Below, piece by piece: positions 1-7,087 of a DNA stretch of 64,000 nt. Position numbers and translations under genes: made by a program. The stretch is taken from the NCBI RefSeq assembly GCF_039537265.1, contig NZ_BAABAE010000003.1:124001-188000 (forward strand). The letters are read 5' to 3'. The notes beneath the pieces were generated by a model. That model ran no database searches and was not told the DNA's origin. It saw nothing but the letters and a program-made list of their open reading frames with translations. The number at the start of each line of letters is the position of its first letter. Within the stretch, counting starts at the first letter, position 1. The stretch comes from Terrimesophilobacter bigeumensis. GTDB lineage: Bacteria; Actinomycetota; Actinomycetes; Actinomycetales; Microbacteriaceae.

Positions 1-1095
1 GGGCGTCCCGGGGAGCACCAGGCGACGGGATTCCGCCTCGTCGACGATCGTTCGCCCGAGCGGATGCTCGGAGGCGACCTCGAGGCCGGCTGCCAGCCGC
101 AGCATCCGCTCTTCGTCCCCGCCGACGGCCAGGACCTCGGTGACCCGCGGAACGCCCTGGGTGAGGGTTCCCGTCTTGTCGAACACGATCGTGTCGACCT
201 TCGACAGGCGTTCGAGCGCGTCGCCGCCCTTCATGAGCACACCATGCCGCGCCCCGTTTCCGAGCCCCGCCACCATCGACACGGGAGTCGAGATGACGAG
301 GGCGCCGGGGCAGGCGATGACGAGGAACGTGAGGGCGAACTCGATGTCGCGCGTGACGATGAACACGATCACGGCGAGCACGACGATCGCCGGCGTGTAG
401 ATGCCGGCGAACCGGTCGAGGAACCTCTGGGCCCTCGTCTTCGTCTCCTGGGCCTCCTCGACGAGCTCGATGATGCGGGAGAACGTCGTCTCCTCGCCCA
501 CCCGGTCGGCGACGATCTCGAGGTAGCCGCTGTCCACGATCGTGCCGCTGAACACGGGGTCGCCGACCGTGAGCGAGACGGGGAGGGGCTCACCCGTGAT
601 GGTGGCCTGGTTCACGTGGGCCCGGCCGAATTCGATCGTGCCGTCGACGGCGATAGTGCCGCCGGAGTGCACGAGCACGCGGTCGCCCGGGATGACATCC
701 TCGGCCGCGACGGTGACGGTCTCACCGTCGCGCCGGACCTGTGCCACCTGCGGTGCGAGATCGACGAGGTCCCGAAGCGAGCGCCTGGTCTTCTCGAGCG
801 TGCGCGCCTCCAACCAGGCGCCGAAGATGAAGAGGAACGCGACGACCGCCGCCTCGACGTACTCGCCGATGATGAGCGCGCCCACGACGGCGATCGTCAC
901 GAGAAGGTCGATGCTGAACGCCTTCGCGCGCAGAGCCTGGAACGCGCGCATCGCCGTGGGGACTCCGGCGACGACCGCCGCGACGATGAGCGCAGGGTCG
1001 CGCCCCGGCGCGACGGAGCCCAGGTGAAAGCCGAGTGCCACGAGCAGCAGCGCGCCGGATGCTGCGGCGATCCAGAACTTCCTGCGACCGGTCAT
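1..1095 (-). CDS. Heavy-metal-translocating P1B-type ATPase (3' end outside window)
   Basis: Membrane pump that would export a transition metal at the cost of ATP. The visible 365 codons begin directly with hydrophobic segments and have no N-terminal HMA domain. They carry the actuator TGE (about residue 167), a transmembrane ACPGALVISTPV motif (Cys about 262) and the phosphorylation motif DKTGT (Asp about 304). The ion-binding triplet is CPG instead of the usual CPC/SPC, so the metal cannot be read from the motif. The ATG at 1095 has a GGAGAG-type ribosome site. An FNR-like box lies 73-86 bases upstream. A separate HMA protein and a Crp/Fnr regulator are encoded just upstream on the same strand and probably work with it. 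The ATP-binding domain continues beyond base 1. Confidence 0.93.
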   Translation of the reverse strand, partial: MTGRRKFWIAAASGALLLVALGFHLGSVAPGRDPALIVAAVVAGVPTAMRAFQALRAKAFSIDLLVTIAVVGALIIGEYVEAAVVAFLFIFGAWLEARTLEKTRRSLRDLVDLAPQVAQVRRDGETVTVAAEDVIPGDRVLVHSGGTIAVDGTIEFGRAHVNQATITGEPLPVSLTVGDPVFSGTIVDSGYLEIVADRVGEETTFSRIIELVEEAQETKTRAQRFLDRFAGIYTPAIVVLAVIVFIVTRDIEFALTFLVIACPGALVISTPVSMVAGLGNGARHGVLMKGGDALERLSKVDTIVFDKTGTLTQGVPRVTEVLAVGGDEERMLRLAAGLEVASEHPLGRTIVDEAESRRLVLPGTP

Positions 1096-1167
1096 CGGTC
1101 TCTCCTCACTCCCTGCGCCGTGAACTCCGACGCGACCCCAGTACACGGCACGCGACGCGAAGGCGCC

Positions 1168-1181
1168 TTGACCCCGGTCAA
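1168..1181 (-). promoter_or_regulatory. FNR-like operator before the metal ATPase
   Basis: Perfect inverted repeat TTGACCCCGGTCAA (TTGAC-N4-GTCAA). Its centre (1174.5) lies 32 bases upstream of the centre of a -10-like TGTACT on the minus strand (1140-1145). That is the geometry of a class II Crp/Fnr-activated promoter (operator centred near -41.5). The same box occurs at 2281-2294. The Crp/Fnr protein encoded at 1256-1963 has the E-x-x-S-R recognition-helix pattern known to read TTGA half-sites. Confidence 0.75.
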
Positions 1182-1200
1182 GTTCCCGGGGCCGGGCTCT

Positions 1201-1274
1201 CAGACGAGGCGGAGCGCCCGCGCTGTTTCAGACGAGGCGGAGCGCCCGCGCTGTTTTAGACGAGGCGGAGCGCC
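1201..1274. repeat. 28-bp tandem duplication at the 3' end of the Crp/Fnr gene
   Basis: Two identical 28-base units (1201-1228, 1229-1256) are followed by a third partial copy (1258-1274). The third copy encodes the last residues of the Crp/Fnr protein, so the gene's 3' end has been copied downstream. The shared core is AGACGAGGCGGAGCGCC. It probably arose by replication slippage and shows no coding role. Confidence 0.85.
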
Positions 1275-1963
1275 TCGATGTCGAGGAGGTCGACGCGGCG
1301 GCTGCCGTGCAGGTGGATCCAGCCGTTGTCCTCGAAGGCGGCGAGCCTGCGGCTCAGGGTCTCCGGCGTCAGACCGAGGTAGGAGGCGACATCCTTCTTG
1401 CTGATGGGGAGCAAGAAACTGCTGCGGTGGTACTCGTCGGCGAGCCCGACGAGGTACGCGGCGACCCGGCCGGCGGCATCCTCGCCGGTCATCGCGCTCA
1501 CCTGCTCCTCGGTGGTGCCGAGCCTGGCACTCAGCGTCTCCAGCATCGTGAACGCCACGGAGGGGTAGCGCAACAGGTAGCTGCGCATGTCCTCGTGGTC
1601 GAGCGAGCAGATCTCCGACTCGTCGAGCGTGACCGCGAAATGGTCGGATGCGCTCGGCGAGATGACGGCCTTCTCCCCGAGGAAGTCGCCTGAGCCGAGA
1701 ACGCGGATGACCTGCTCGTGCCCGGACTCGGTGATCCGGTACACCTTCACTGTTCCAGTGTGGATGATCCGGAGGTACGGGTTGATGTCGCCGGCTCCGT
1801 ACAACTGCTGGTTGCGCGGGACGACCCTGGGCCTGACCCTGCTCGCGATCTCACTGATCTGCTCGTGGGTCAGGCCGGCGAAGAGCGGCACCTTCGCGAC
1901 GAGTGCCTCGAGCTCTGCGTGGGCACCATCGCCGCCGCTCTCGCACCCGTGGTGGTGATCCAT
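1256..1963 (-). CDS. Crp/Fnr-family transcriptional regulator
   Basis: 235 aa with an N-terminal cyclic-nucleotide-binding-like barrel (about residues 25-145) and a C-terminal winged helix containing KKDVASYLGLTPETLSRRL. The E-x-x-S-R pattern in the recognition helix matches FNR-type readers of TTGA half-sites. The N-terminus MDHHHGCE is rich in possible metal ligands, but the four-cysteine cluster of true FNR is absent, so the signal (metal, redox or oxygen) is unknown. It lies 12 bases after the HMA gene and is presumably co-transcribed with it. TTGAC-N4-GTCAA boxes before that unit and before the ATPase gene suggest that it controls both and itself. Confidence 0.92.
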   Translation of the reverse strand: MDHHHGCESGGDGAHAELEALVAKVPLFAGLTHEQISEIASRVRPRVVPRNQQLYGAGDINPYLRIIHTGTVKVYRITESGHEQVIRVLGSGDFLGEKAVISPSASDHFAVTLDESEICSLDHEDMRSYLLRYPSVAFTMLETLSARLGTTEEQVSAMTGEDAAGRVAAYLVGLADEYHRSSFLLPISKKDVASYLGLTPETLSRRLAAFEDNGWIHLHGSRRVDLLDIEALRLV

Positions 1964-1975
1964 GTCTCTAGTGAA

Positions 1976-2209
1976 TCAGTTGACCTTCTGGCCGAGGACC
2001 GGATAGCCCAGTTTCGTGATCGAGTCGGCGATCTCGTCGGCCGTCACGACCGCCTCGTCGAAGGACACCTTGACCTTGTTCGAGTTGAACATGACCTGGG
2101 CCGATTCCACGCCGGGCTTTCTGCCCACGACGGTCTCGATCTTGTTGATGCAGGACGGGCACGTGAACGGCTCTGTCTCGAACTTCGCGGTGCGGATACC
2201 GGTGTTCAT
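1976..2209 (-). CDS. Small heavy-metal-associated (HMA) domain protein, copper-chaperone-like
   Basis: 77 aa, a single ferredoxin-like HMA domain with the metal-binding motif TCPSC (Cys17, Cys20). Proteins of this kind carry Cu(I) or another soft metal in the cytosol and hand it to a P1B ATPase. The ATG at 2209 is chosen over the longer frame because GGGAGGT stands 7 bases upstream and the homologous fold begins there. It is the first gene of the HMA-Crp/Fnr unit, with an FNR-like box 72-85 bases upstream. It may replace the HMA domain missing from the neighbouring ATPase. Confidence 0.9.
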   Translation of the reverse strand: MNTGIRTAKFETEPFTCPSCINKIETVVGRKPGVESAQVMFNSNKVKVSFDEAVVTADEIADSITKLGYPVLGQKVN

Positions 2210-2280
2210 GATCTGACCTCCCTGTACCGAGCCCCTGTGGCCCGGTACCTCCATTGAGCCGAATGGGCGACCGGTGCGCC

Positions 2281-2294
2281 TTGACGCAGGTCAA
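2281..2294. promoter_or_regulatory. FNR-like operator between divergent units
   Basis: TTGACGCAGGTCAA, the same TTGAC-N4-GTCAA palindrome as at 1168-1181 and with the same GCGCC immediately 5' of it. It lies 72 bases from the HMA start (2209, minus strand) and 70 bases from the oxidoreductase start (2364, plus strand), so one site could serve both directions. The minus-strand -10 (CTCAAT at the expected distance) is weak. The plus-strand -10 would be TACGCT at 2351-2356. Confidence 0.7.
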
Positions 2295-2363
2295 CTCCGA
2301 CCGCGGCACTTGTCACGGCGCCTTCCATGGCCGGTCGAGAAGGTGAGGGCTACGCTGGAAGAT

Positions 2364-4154
2364 ATGATCCACCCGCCGTCCGACGACCAACTCTTTCCAG
2401 CACCAGACAAGGGCTACGCCACGAGCGGGGTCCACACGAGCTATCGGACGGAACTGGTCAAGAAACCCCACGACGTGGTGGACGAGGACTGGGCGGGCGG
2501 AGTGCCGCCCCAGTACGGGGTCGCCCCGCGCATCCGCGTCGGTCGTGACAAGTGGTTCAACCTGCTCTGGCTCATCCCCATCGGACTCGTGTTGCTTGTG
2601 GCGGGCATCGCCGTCGCGAAGGGGCTGAGGGAGCTCCCCGGGGTCCAGGAGTTCATCGCCCAGTACCCGGGGGAGTCGGAGCTCCCTGCCGGTGCCCCGG
2701 TCGGCTTCCCCGCCTGGCTCGGCTGGCAGCACTTCCTCAACGCCTTCTTCATGATCTTCATCATCCGCTCCGGCGTGACGATCCTCGCCGACCACCCGCG
2801 CCTCTACCTGACCCGGCACTCGACGCCGGGCAAGGACTGGTTCCGGATGCAGAAGCCGGTTCCCGCAGACCCGCTCTACACCGCGAAGATGGACTCGCTC
2901 ACCTTGCCGGATGGCGTCGGGCTGCCAGGACGCCGGCACTCGATCGGCCTCGCCCGCTGGTGGCATCTGGGCATCGACACGCTGTGGCTTCTGAACGGGC
3001 TCGTGTTCTTCGTCCTCATCTTCGTCACGGGGCAGTGGATGCGGCTGGTCCCGATGAGCTGGGATGTCATCCCGCATTCGATCTCGGTCGCGATCCAGTA
3101 CCTGTCGCTCGACTGGCCGCTCGATAACGGCTGGGTGAACTACAACAGCCTGCAGCTGATCGCCTACTTCCTGACCGTGTTCGTCGCGGCGCCGCTCGCC
3201 CTCATCACCGGGCTCGGGATGTCTCCGGCCCTGTCGACCCGGTTCCGCTGGATCAGTTCGATCTTCAGCATCCAGGTCGCTCGTTCGCTGCACTTCGCAG
3301 TGCTGTGCTGGTTCGTGATGTTCATCATCGTGCACGTCTCCCTCGTGTTCGCGACCGGGGCGCTGCGCAACCTCAACCACATGTACGCGGGTCGTGACGA
3401 CGAATCCTGGGTCGGTTTCTGGGTCTTCGCGGCCTCGCTGGTCGTCATGATCGTCGCCTGGGTCGCGGCGACGCCGCTCACCTACCGGTTCCCGCGGAAG
3501 GTGCAGAAGGTCGGCTACGCCCTCATCGGTCCGGCGCAGAAGCTCTTCGAGCACATCGACGCGAAGCCCGGCCAGTACACCGAGAAGGACATCTCACCGT
3601 ACTTCTGGCACAACGGCAAATACCCGGAGACCGAGGAATACCAGAAACTGCGCGACGGCGACTTCGCCGACTACAAACTGCGCATCAACGGGCTCGTGGA
3701 GAACCCGGTCGAACTCGACCTGGCCCAGCTGCGCGCCCTCGCCCACCACGAGCAGATCACGCAACACTTCTGCATCCAGGGCTGGTCGGGAGTCGCGAAG
3801 TGGGGCGGCGTCTCGATGTCGACGATCCTCGATCTCGTGAAACCGAAACCGGAGGCGAAGTGGGTGATCTTCTATTCGTTCGCCCTCGGGCCGGATGGCG
3901 GCATCTACTACGACGCCCAGTCGATGGAGCAGATGCGGTACCCGCTGACCATGCTCGCCTACGAGATGAACGACGAGGACCTCTCCTTCGGCCACGGGGC
4001 CCCGCTGCGCCTTCGCAACGAGGTGCAGCTCGGGTTCAAGATGGTCAAGTGGATCAAGGGCGTCGAGTTCGTCGAACACTTCGATGAGATCGGTGGTGGT
4101 CACGGTGGATACAACAACGATCACGAGTTCTTCGGATACCGACAGTCGATCTGA
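2364..4154 (+). CDS. Membrane cytochrome b / molybdopterin-dependent oxidoreductase fusion
   Basis: 596 aa. About six membrane helices between residues 65 and 375 resemble a cytochrome b561-type haem protein, with histidines in WQHFLNAFF and in LHFAVLCWFVMF. A C-terminal sulfite-oxidase/MsrP-type molybdopterin domain follows (about 410-580). QHFCIQGW holds the cysteine expected to ligate molybdenum (Cys470). The fusion suggests electron exchange between the quinone pool and a substrate that cannot be named from sequence. ATG 2364 is chosen over the upstream in-frame codon because TACGCT at 2351-2356 gives a leaderless start and the upstream segment looks non-coding. The FNR-like box at 2281 suggests redox- or oxygen-linked control, and moaA follows directly. 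Confidence 0.85.
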   Translation: MIHPPSDDQLFPAPDKGYATSGVHTSYRTELVKKPHDVVDEDWAGGVPPQYGVAPRIRVGRDKWFNLLWLIPIGLVLLVAGIAVAKGLRELPGVQEFIAQYPGESELPAGAPVGFPAWLGWQHFLNAFFMIFIIRSGVTILADHPRLYLTRHSTPGKDWFRMQKPVPADPLYTAKMDSLTLPDGVGLPGRRHSIGLARWWHLGIDTLWLLNGLVFFVLIFVTGQWMRLVPMSWDVIPHSISVAIQYLSLDWPLDNGWVNYNSLQLIAYFLTVFVAAPLALITGLGMSPALSTRFRWISSIFSIQVARSLHFAVLCWFVMFIIVHVSLVFATGALRNLNHMYAGRDDESWVGFWVFAASLVVMIVAWVAATPLTYRFPRKVQKVGYALIGPAQKLFEHIDAKPGQYTEKDISPYFWHNGKYPETEEYQKLRDGDFADYKLRINGLVENPVELDLAQLRALAHHEQITQHFCIQGWSGVAKWGGVSMSTILDLVKPKPEAKWVIFYSFALGPDGGIYYDAQSMEQMRYPLTMLAYEMNDEDLSFGHGAPLRLRNEVQLGFKMVKWIKGVEFVEHFDEIGGGHGGYNNDHEFFGYRQSI

Positions 4155-5190
4155 CGCCGCGCCGCTCGTCGACGTGCGGGGCCGCCCGCTCCACGACATC
4201 CGGTTCTCCGTCACGGACCGCTGCAATTTCCGCTGCGTGTACTGCATGCCGAAGGAGATCTTCGGGCGGGACTACGCGTTCATGCCGCGCGAGGAGCTGC
4301 TGACGTTCGAGGAGATCACTCGGCTCGTCGCCATCGGAATCGGCCACGGTGTCGAGAAGATCCGGCTCACCGGTGGCGAGCCGCTGCTGCGCAAGGGGCT
4401 CCCGGAGCTCGTCGCCATGCTGAGCGAGCTGCGCACACCGTCGGGGGCTGCTCCGGACATCGCCGTCACCACGAACGGCTCTGCGCTCGCCCACCTGGCC
4501 CCCGCTCTCAAGGATGCCGGGCTGCGCCGGGTGACGGTCTCGCTCGATTCCCTCGACGACGCCACGTTCCAGTCGATGAACGACGTGCGGTTCCCCGTGG
4601 CGAAGGTCCTGCACGGCCTGGACGTCGCCCACGAGGTGGGCCTCGGACCCATCAAGGTCAACATGGTCGTCAAGAAGGGCCTGAACGACCAGGACATCGT
4701 CGCGATGGCGCGCCACTTCAAGGGCACCCCGTTCATCCTGAGGTTCATCGAGTTCATGGACGTCGGAACGACGAACGGCTGGCAGCTTCGCGAGGTCGTG
4801 CCCTCCGCCGAGGTCATCGCCCGCATCCACGCTGAACTGCCGCTCGAGGAGGTCGAGCCGAACTACCGCGGCGAGACCTCGCGGCGCTGGCGGTACCGGG
4901 ATGGCGAGGGCGAGATCGGCGTGATCTCGAGTGTCACGCAGTCCTTCTGCCACTCCTGCTCCCGGGCGCGCATCTCCGTCGACGGCAAGCTCTACACCTG
5001 CCTCTTCGCCGACACGGGGCACGATCTGAGGGCGCTGCTGCGGGGCGGGGCGTCGGACAATGAGTTGTCGGAGGCGATGGCGACCATCTGGCGCGCGCGG
5101 ACAGACCGGTACTCGGAGCTGAGGGGCCTCAACACCCCTCGCTCGGGCAGGGGAGCGAAGCGAATCGAGATGTCCTACATTGGCGGCTGA
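4084..5190 (+). CDS. moaA: GTP 3',8-cyclase MoaA (molybdenum cofactor synthesis, step 1)
   Basis: Radical-SAM enzyme that rearranges GTP toward cyclic pyranopterin monophosphate together with MoaC, which is not in this window. The SAM-cluster motif CNFRCVYC is present, as is the C-terminal second cluster (CHSCSRARIS followed by CLF). The C-terminus ends in the conserved Gly-Gly tail. The frame overlaps the end of the oxidoreductase gene by 71 bases from ATG 4084. GTG codons at 4093, 4096 and 4105 are alternative starts, and homology really begins near codon 28, so the start is uncertain. Adjacent to moaD, and functionally linked to the molybdoenzyme just upstream. Confidence 0.93.
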   Translation: MRSVVVTVDTTTITSSSDTDSRSDAAPLVDVRGRPLHDIRFSVTDRCNFRCVYCMPKEIFGRDYAFMPREELLTFEEITRLVAIGIGHGVEKIRLTGGEPLLRKGLPELVAMLSELRTPSGAAPDIAVTTNGSALAHLAPALKDAGLRRVTVSLDSLDDATFQSMNDVRFPVAKVLHGLDVAHEVGLGPIKVNMVVKKGLNDQDIVAMARHFKGTPFILRFIEFMDVGTTNGWQLREVVPSAEVIARIHAELPLEEVEPNYRGETSRRWRYRDGEGEIGVISSVTQSFCHSCSRARISVDGKLYTCLFADTGHDLRALLRGGASDNELSEAMATIWRARTDRYSELRGLNTPRSGRGAKRIEMSYIGG

Positions 5191-5203
5191 GACGGGTACC
5201 GGC

Positions 5204-5449
5204 GTGATCGTTGCGGTCAGATACTTCGCTGCGGCGGCGGATGCTGCGCAGTGCGAGGAGGAACAGCTCGTGCTCGAGGACGGCGCGACGCTGGGCTCGC
5301 TCAAGGCGCTCCTCGTCGAACGATACGGGGACCTCATGCGCCGCGTCGTGGAATCCGGTTCCTTTCTGCTGAACGGTGTCGTGCGCAAGGACGACGCGGT
5401 TCCGGTGGGCGAGCGAGTGGATGTGCTCCCGCCCTTCGCCGGCGGCTGA
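5204..5449 (+). CDS. moaD: Molybdopterin synthase sulfur-carrier subunit MoaD
   Basis: 81 aa ubiquitin-like protein ending in Gly-Gly (PPFAGG), the tail that is thiocarboxylated and donates sulfur to the dithiolene of molybdopterin. GTG 5204 gives VIVAVRYFAAA, the usual beginning and length of the family. An in-frame TTG at 5180 would overlap moaA instead. The tail would be adenylated by the MoeB-like protein at 7088-8248 and used with MoaE at 6657-7085. Confidence 0.9.
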   Translation: MIVAVRYFAAAADAAQCEEEQLVLEDGATLGSLKALLVERYGDLMRRVVESGSFLLNGVVRKDDAVPVGERVDVLPPFAGG

Positions 5450-5458
5450 CGCCCTGCC

Positions 5459-6634
5459 TTAGGAGAACGCGGCGATCCCCGTCTGTGCCCGGCCCAGAAT
5501 GAGCGCGTGCACGTCGTGGGTGCCCTCGTAGGTGTTGACGACCTCGAGGTTCACGAGGTGCCGCGCGATCCCGAACTCGTCGCTGATCCCGTTGCCGCCC
5601 AGCATGTCGCGAGCCTGGCGCGCGATGTCGAGCGATTTGCCTGCGCTGTTGCGCTTCATGATCGAAGTGATCTCGGGGGTCGCCGTACCGTCGTCCTTCA
5701 TGCGTCCGAGGCGGAGGCAGCCCTGCAGCGCGAGGGCGATCTCGGTCTGCATGTCGGCGAGCTTCTTCTGGATGAGCTGGTTCGCGGCGAGCGGGCGGCC
5801 GAACTGCTTCCGGTCCAGCACGTACTGCCTCGCGGTGTGCCAGCAGTCCTCCGCCGCGCCGAGCGCACCCCAGGAGATGCCGTACCGGGCCGAGTTGAGG
5901 CACGTGAACGGTCCCTTGAGGCCACGGATGTCGGCAAAGGCGTTCTCCTCGGGGCAGAACACGTCATCCAGGACGATCTCACCGGTGATCGACGTGCGCA
6001 GGCCCACCTTGCCGTGGATGGCGGGGGTGCTCAACCCTTCCCAGCCCTTCTCGAGCACGAACCCGCGGATGTCGCCGGCGTCGTCCTTCGCCCACACCAC
6101 GAACACGTCGGCGATGGGGCTGTTCGTGATCCAGGTCTTCGCGCCGGAGATGCGATATCCGCCGTCCACAGCACGGGCTCGCGTGACCATGCCGCCCGGG
6201 TCGGAACCGTGGTCCGGTTCGGTGAGTCCGAAGCAGCCGATGAGCTCACCGCCGGCGAGCCCCGGAAGGTATTTCCGTCGCAGTTCGTCGGTGCCGAACT
6301 CGAGAACTGGCACCATGACGAGCGAGGACTGAACGCTCATCATCGAGCGGAACCCGGAGTCCACCCGTTCGACCTCGCGGGCGATCAGTCCGTAGCTGAC
6401 ATAGTTGAGACCGCTGCCGCCGAACTCCTCCGGAATCGTCGCACCGAGCAGTCCGAGCTCTCCCATCTCACGGAAGATTCCAGGGTCGGTGTGCTCGTTG
6501 CGGAACGCATCCAGCACCCTCGGGGCGAGCTTGTCCTGCGCGTACTTTGCCGCCGCGTCGCGGATCATCCGCTCGTCGTCGGTGAGCTGCTCGTCGAGGT
6601 GAAGCGGGTCTTTCCAGTCGAAGCCGTGTGCCAT
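5459..6634 (-). CDS. gcdH: Acyl-CoA dehydrogenase, glutaryl-CoA dehydrogenase type
   Basis: 391 aa FAD enzyme of the acyl-CoA dehydrogenase family. Glutaryl-CoA dehydrogenases oxidise and decarboxylate glutaryl-CoA to crotonyl-CoA in lysine/tryptophan breakdown. Features are GFRSMMSVQSSLV (substrate region with the conserved Arg), FGLTEPDHGSDPGGM, KTWITNSPIADVFVVWAK, the FAD segment ARQARDMLGGNG, and VNTYEGTHDVHALILGRA, which holds the catalytic Glu. Length and these blocks fit GcdH better than medium-chain enzymes, though substrate specificity is inferred. It sits inside the molybdenum-cofactor cluster without an obvious functional link. Confidence 0.85.
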   Translation of the reverse strand: MAHGFDWKDPLHLDEQLTDDERMIRDAAAKYAQDKLAPRVLDAFRNEHTDPGIFREMGELGLLGATIPEEFGGSGLNYVSYGLIAREVERVDSGFRSMMSVQSSLVMVPVLEFGTDELRRKYLPGLAGGELIGCFGLTEPDHGSDPGGMVTRARAVDGGYRISGAKTWITNSPIADVFVVWAKDDAGDIRGFVLEKGWEGLSTPAIHGKVGLRTSITGEIVLDDVFCPEENAFADIRGLKGPFTCLNSARYGISWGALGAAEDCWHTARQYVLDRKQFGRPLAANQLIQKKLADMQTEIALALQGCLRLGRMKDDGTATPEITSIMKRNSAGKSLDIARQARDMLGGNGISDEFGIARHLVNLEVVNTYEGTHDVHALILGRAQTGIAAFS

Positions 6635-6656
6635 GGGTCAAGTTTGCACTACCGGG

Positions 6657-7085
6657 TCACAGGCCGACCCATTCCGATCGGCCGTCCGTGAAGTACTGGC
6701 GCTTCCAGATCGGTACCGTCGACTTGATGCGCTCAACGAGAAGCTCGCACGCGTCGAACGCCTCTCGGCGGTGTGCAGCGGAGGCGGCCGCCACGAGGGC
6801 GACATCGCCGATCTCGAGGTGCCCGATCCGATGCGCTGCGGCGACGGCGAGGCCGGTCTCGTCCGCGACGGATGCGCAGCATTCTGCGAGGATACGTTCG
6901 GCATCCGGGTGCGCCTGATAGTCGAGGGAGAGGATGTCGTGGCCGTCGTCATGGTTCCTCACCACACCGTGGAAGAGTACGACGGCACCGCTTCGCGGGG
7001 ACTCGACCGACCCCTGAACGGTGCGCACGCTGATCTCCTCACCGGTGATGACGGCGAAGGGGCGCGGCCCGATGCTCGATGGCAT
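6657..7085 (-). CDS. moaE: Molybdopterin synthase catalytic subunit MoaE
   Basis: 142 aa. MoaE pairs with MoaD to insert the dithiolene sulfurs into precursor Z. The conserved lysine-containing ERIKSTVPIWKRQ segment and the preceding HRIGHLEIGDVALVAAAS core are present. Its ATG lies two bases beyond the stop of the MoeB-like gene, so it is the last gene of the mobA-DUF6457-moeB-moaE run on the minus strand. Confidence 0.93.
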   Translation of the reverse strand: MPSSIGPRPFAVITGEEISVRTVQGSVESPRSGAVVLFHGVVRNHDDGHDILSLDYQAHPDAERILAECCASVADETGLAVAAAHRIGHLEIGDVALVAAASAAHRREAFDACELLVERIKSTVPIWKRQYFTDGRSEWVGL

Positions 7086-7087
7086 GC

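Noticed and set aside
2313..3554. 413-codon minus-strand open frame opposite the oxidoreductase gene
   Set aside because: Arg/Asp/Glu-rich shadow of a high-GC coding strand with no domain; the plus frame is clearly coding.
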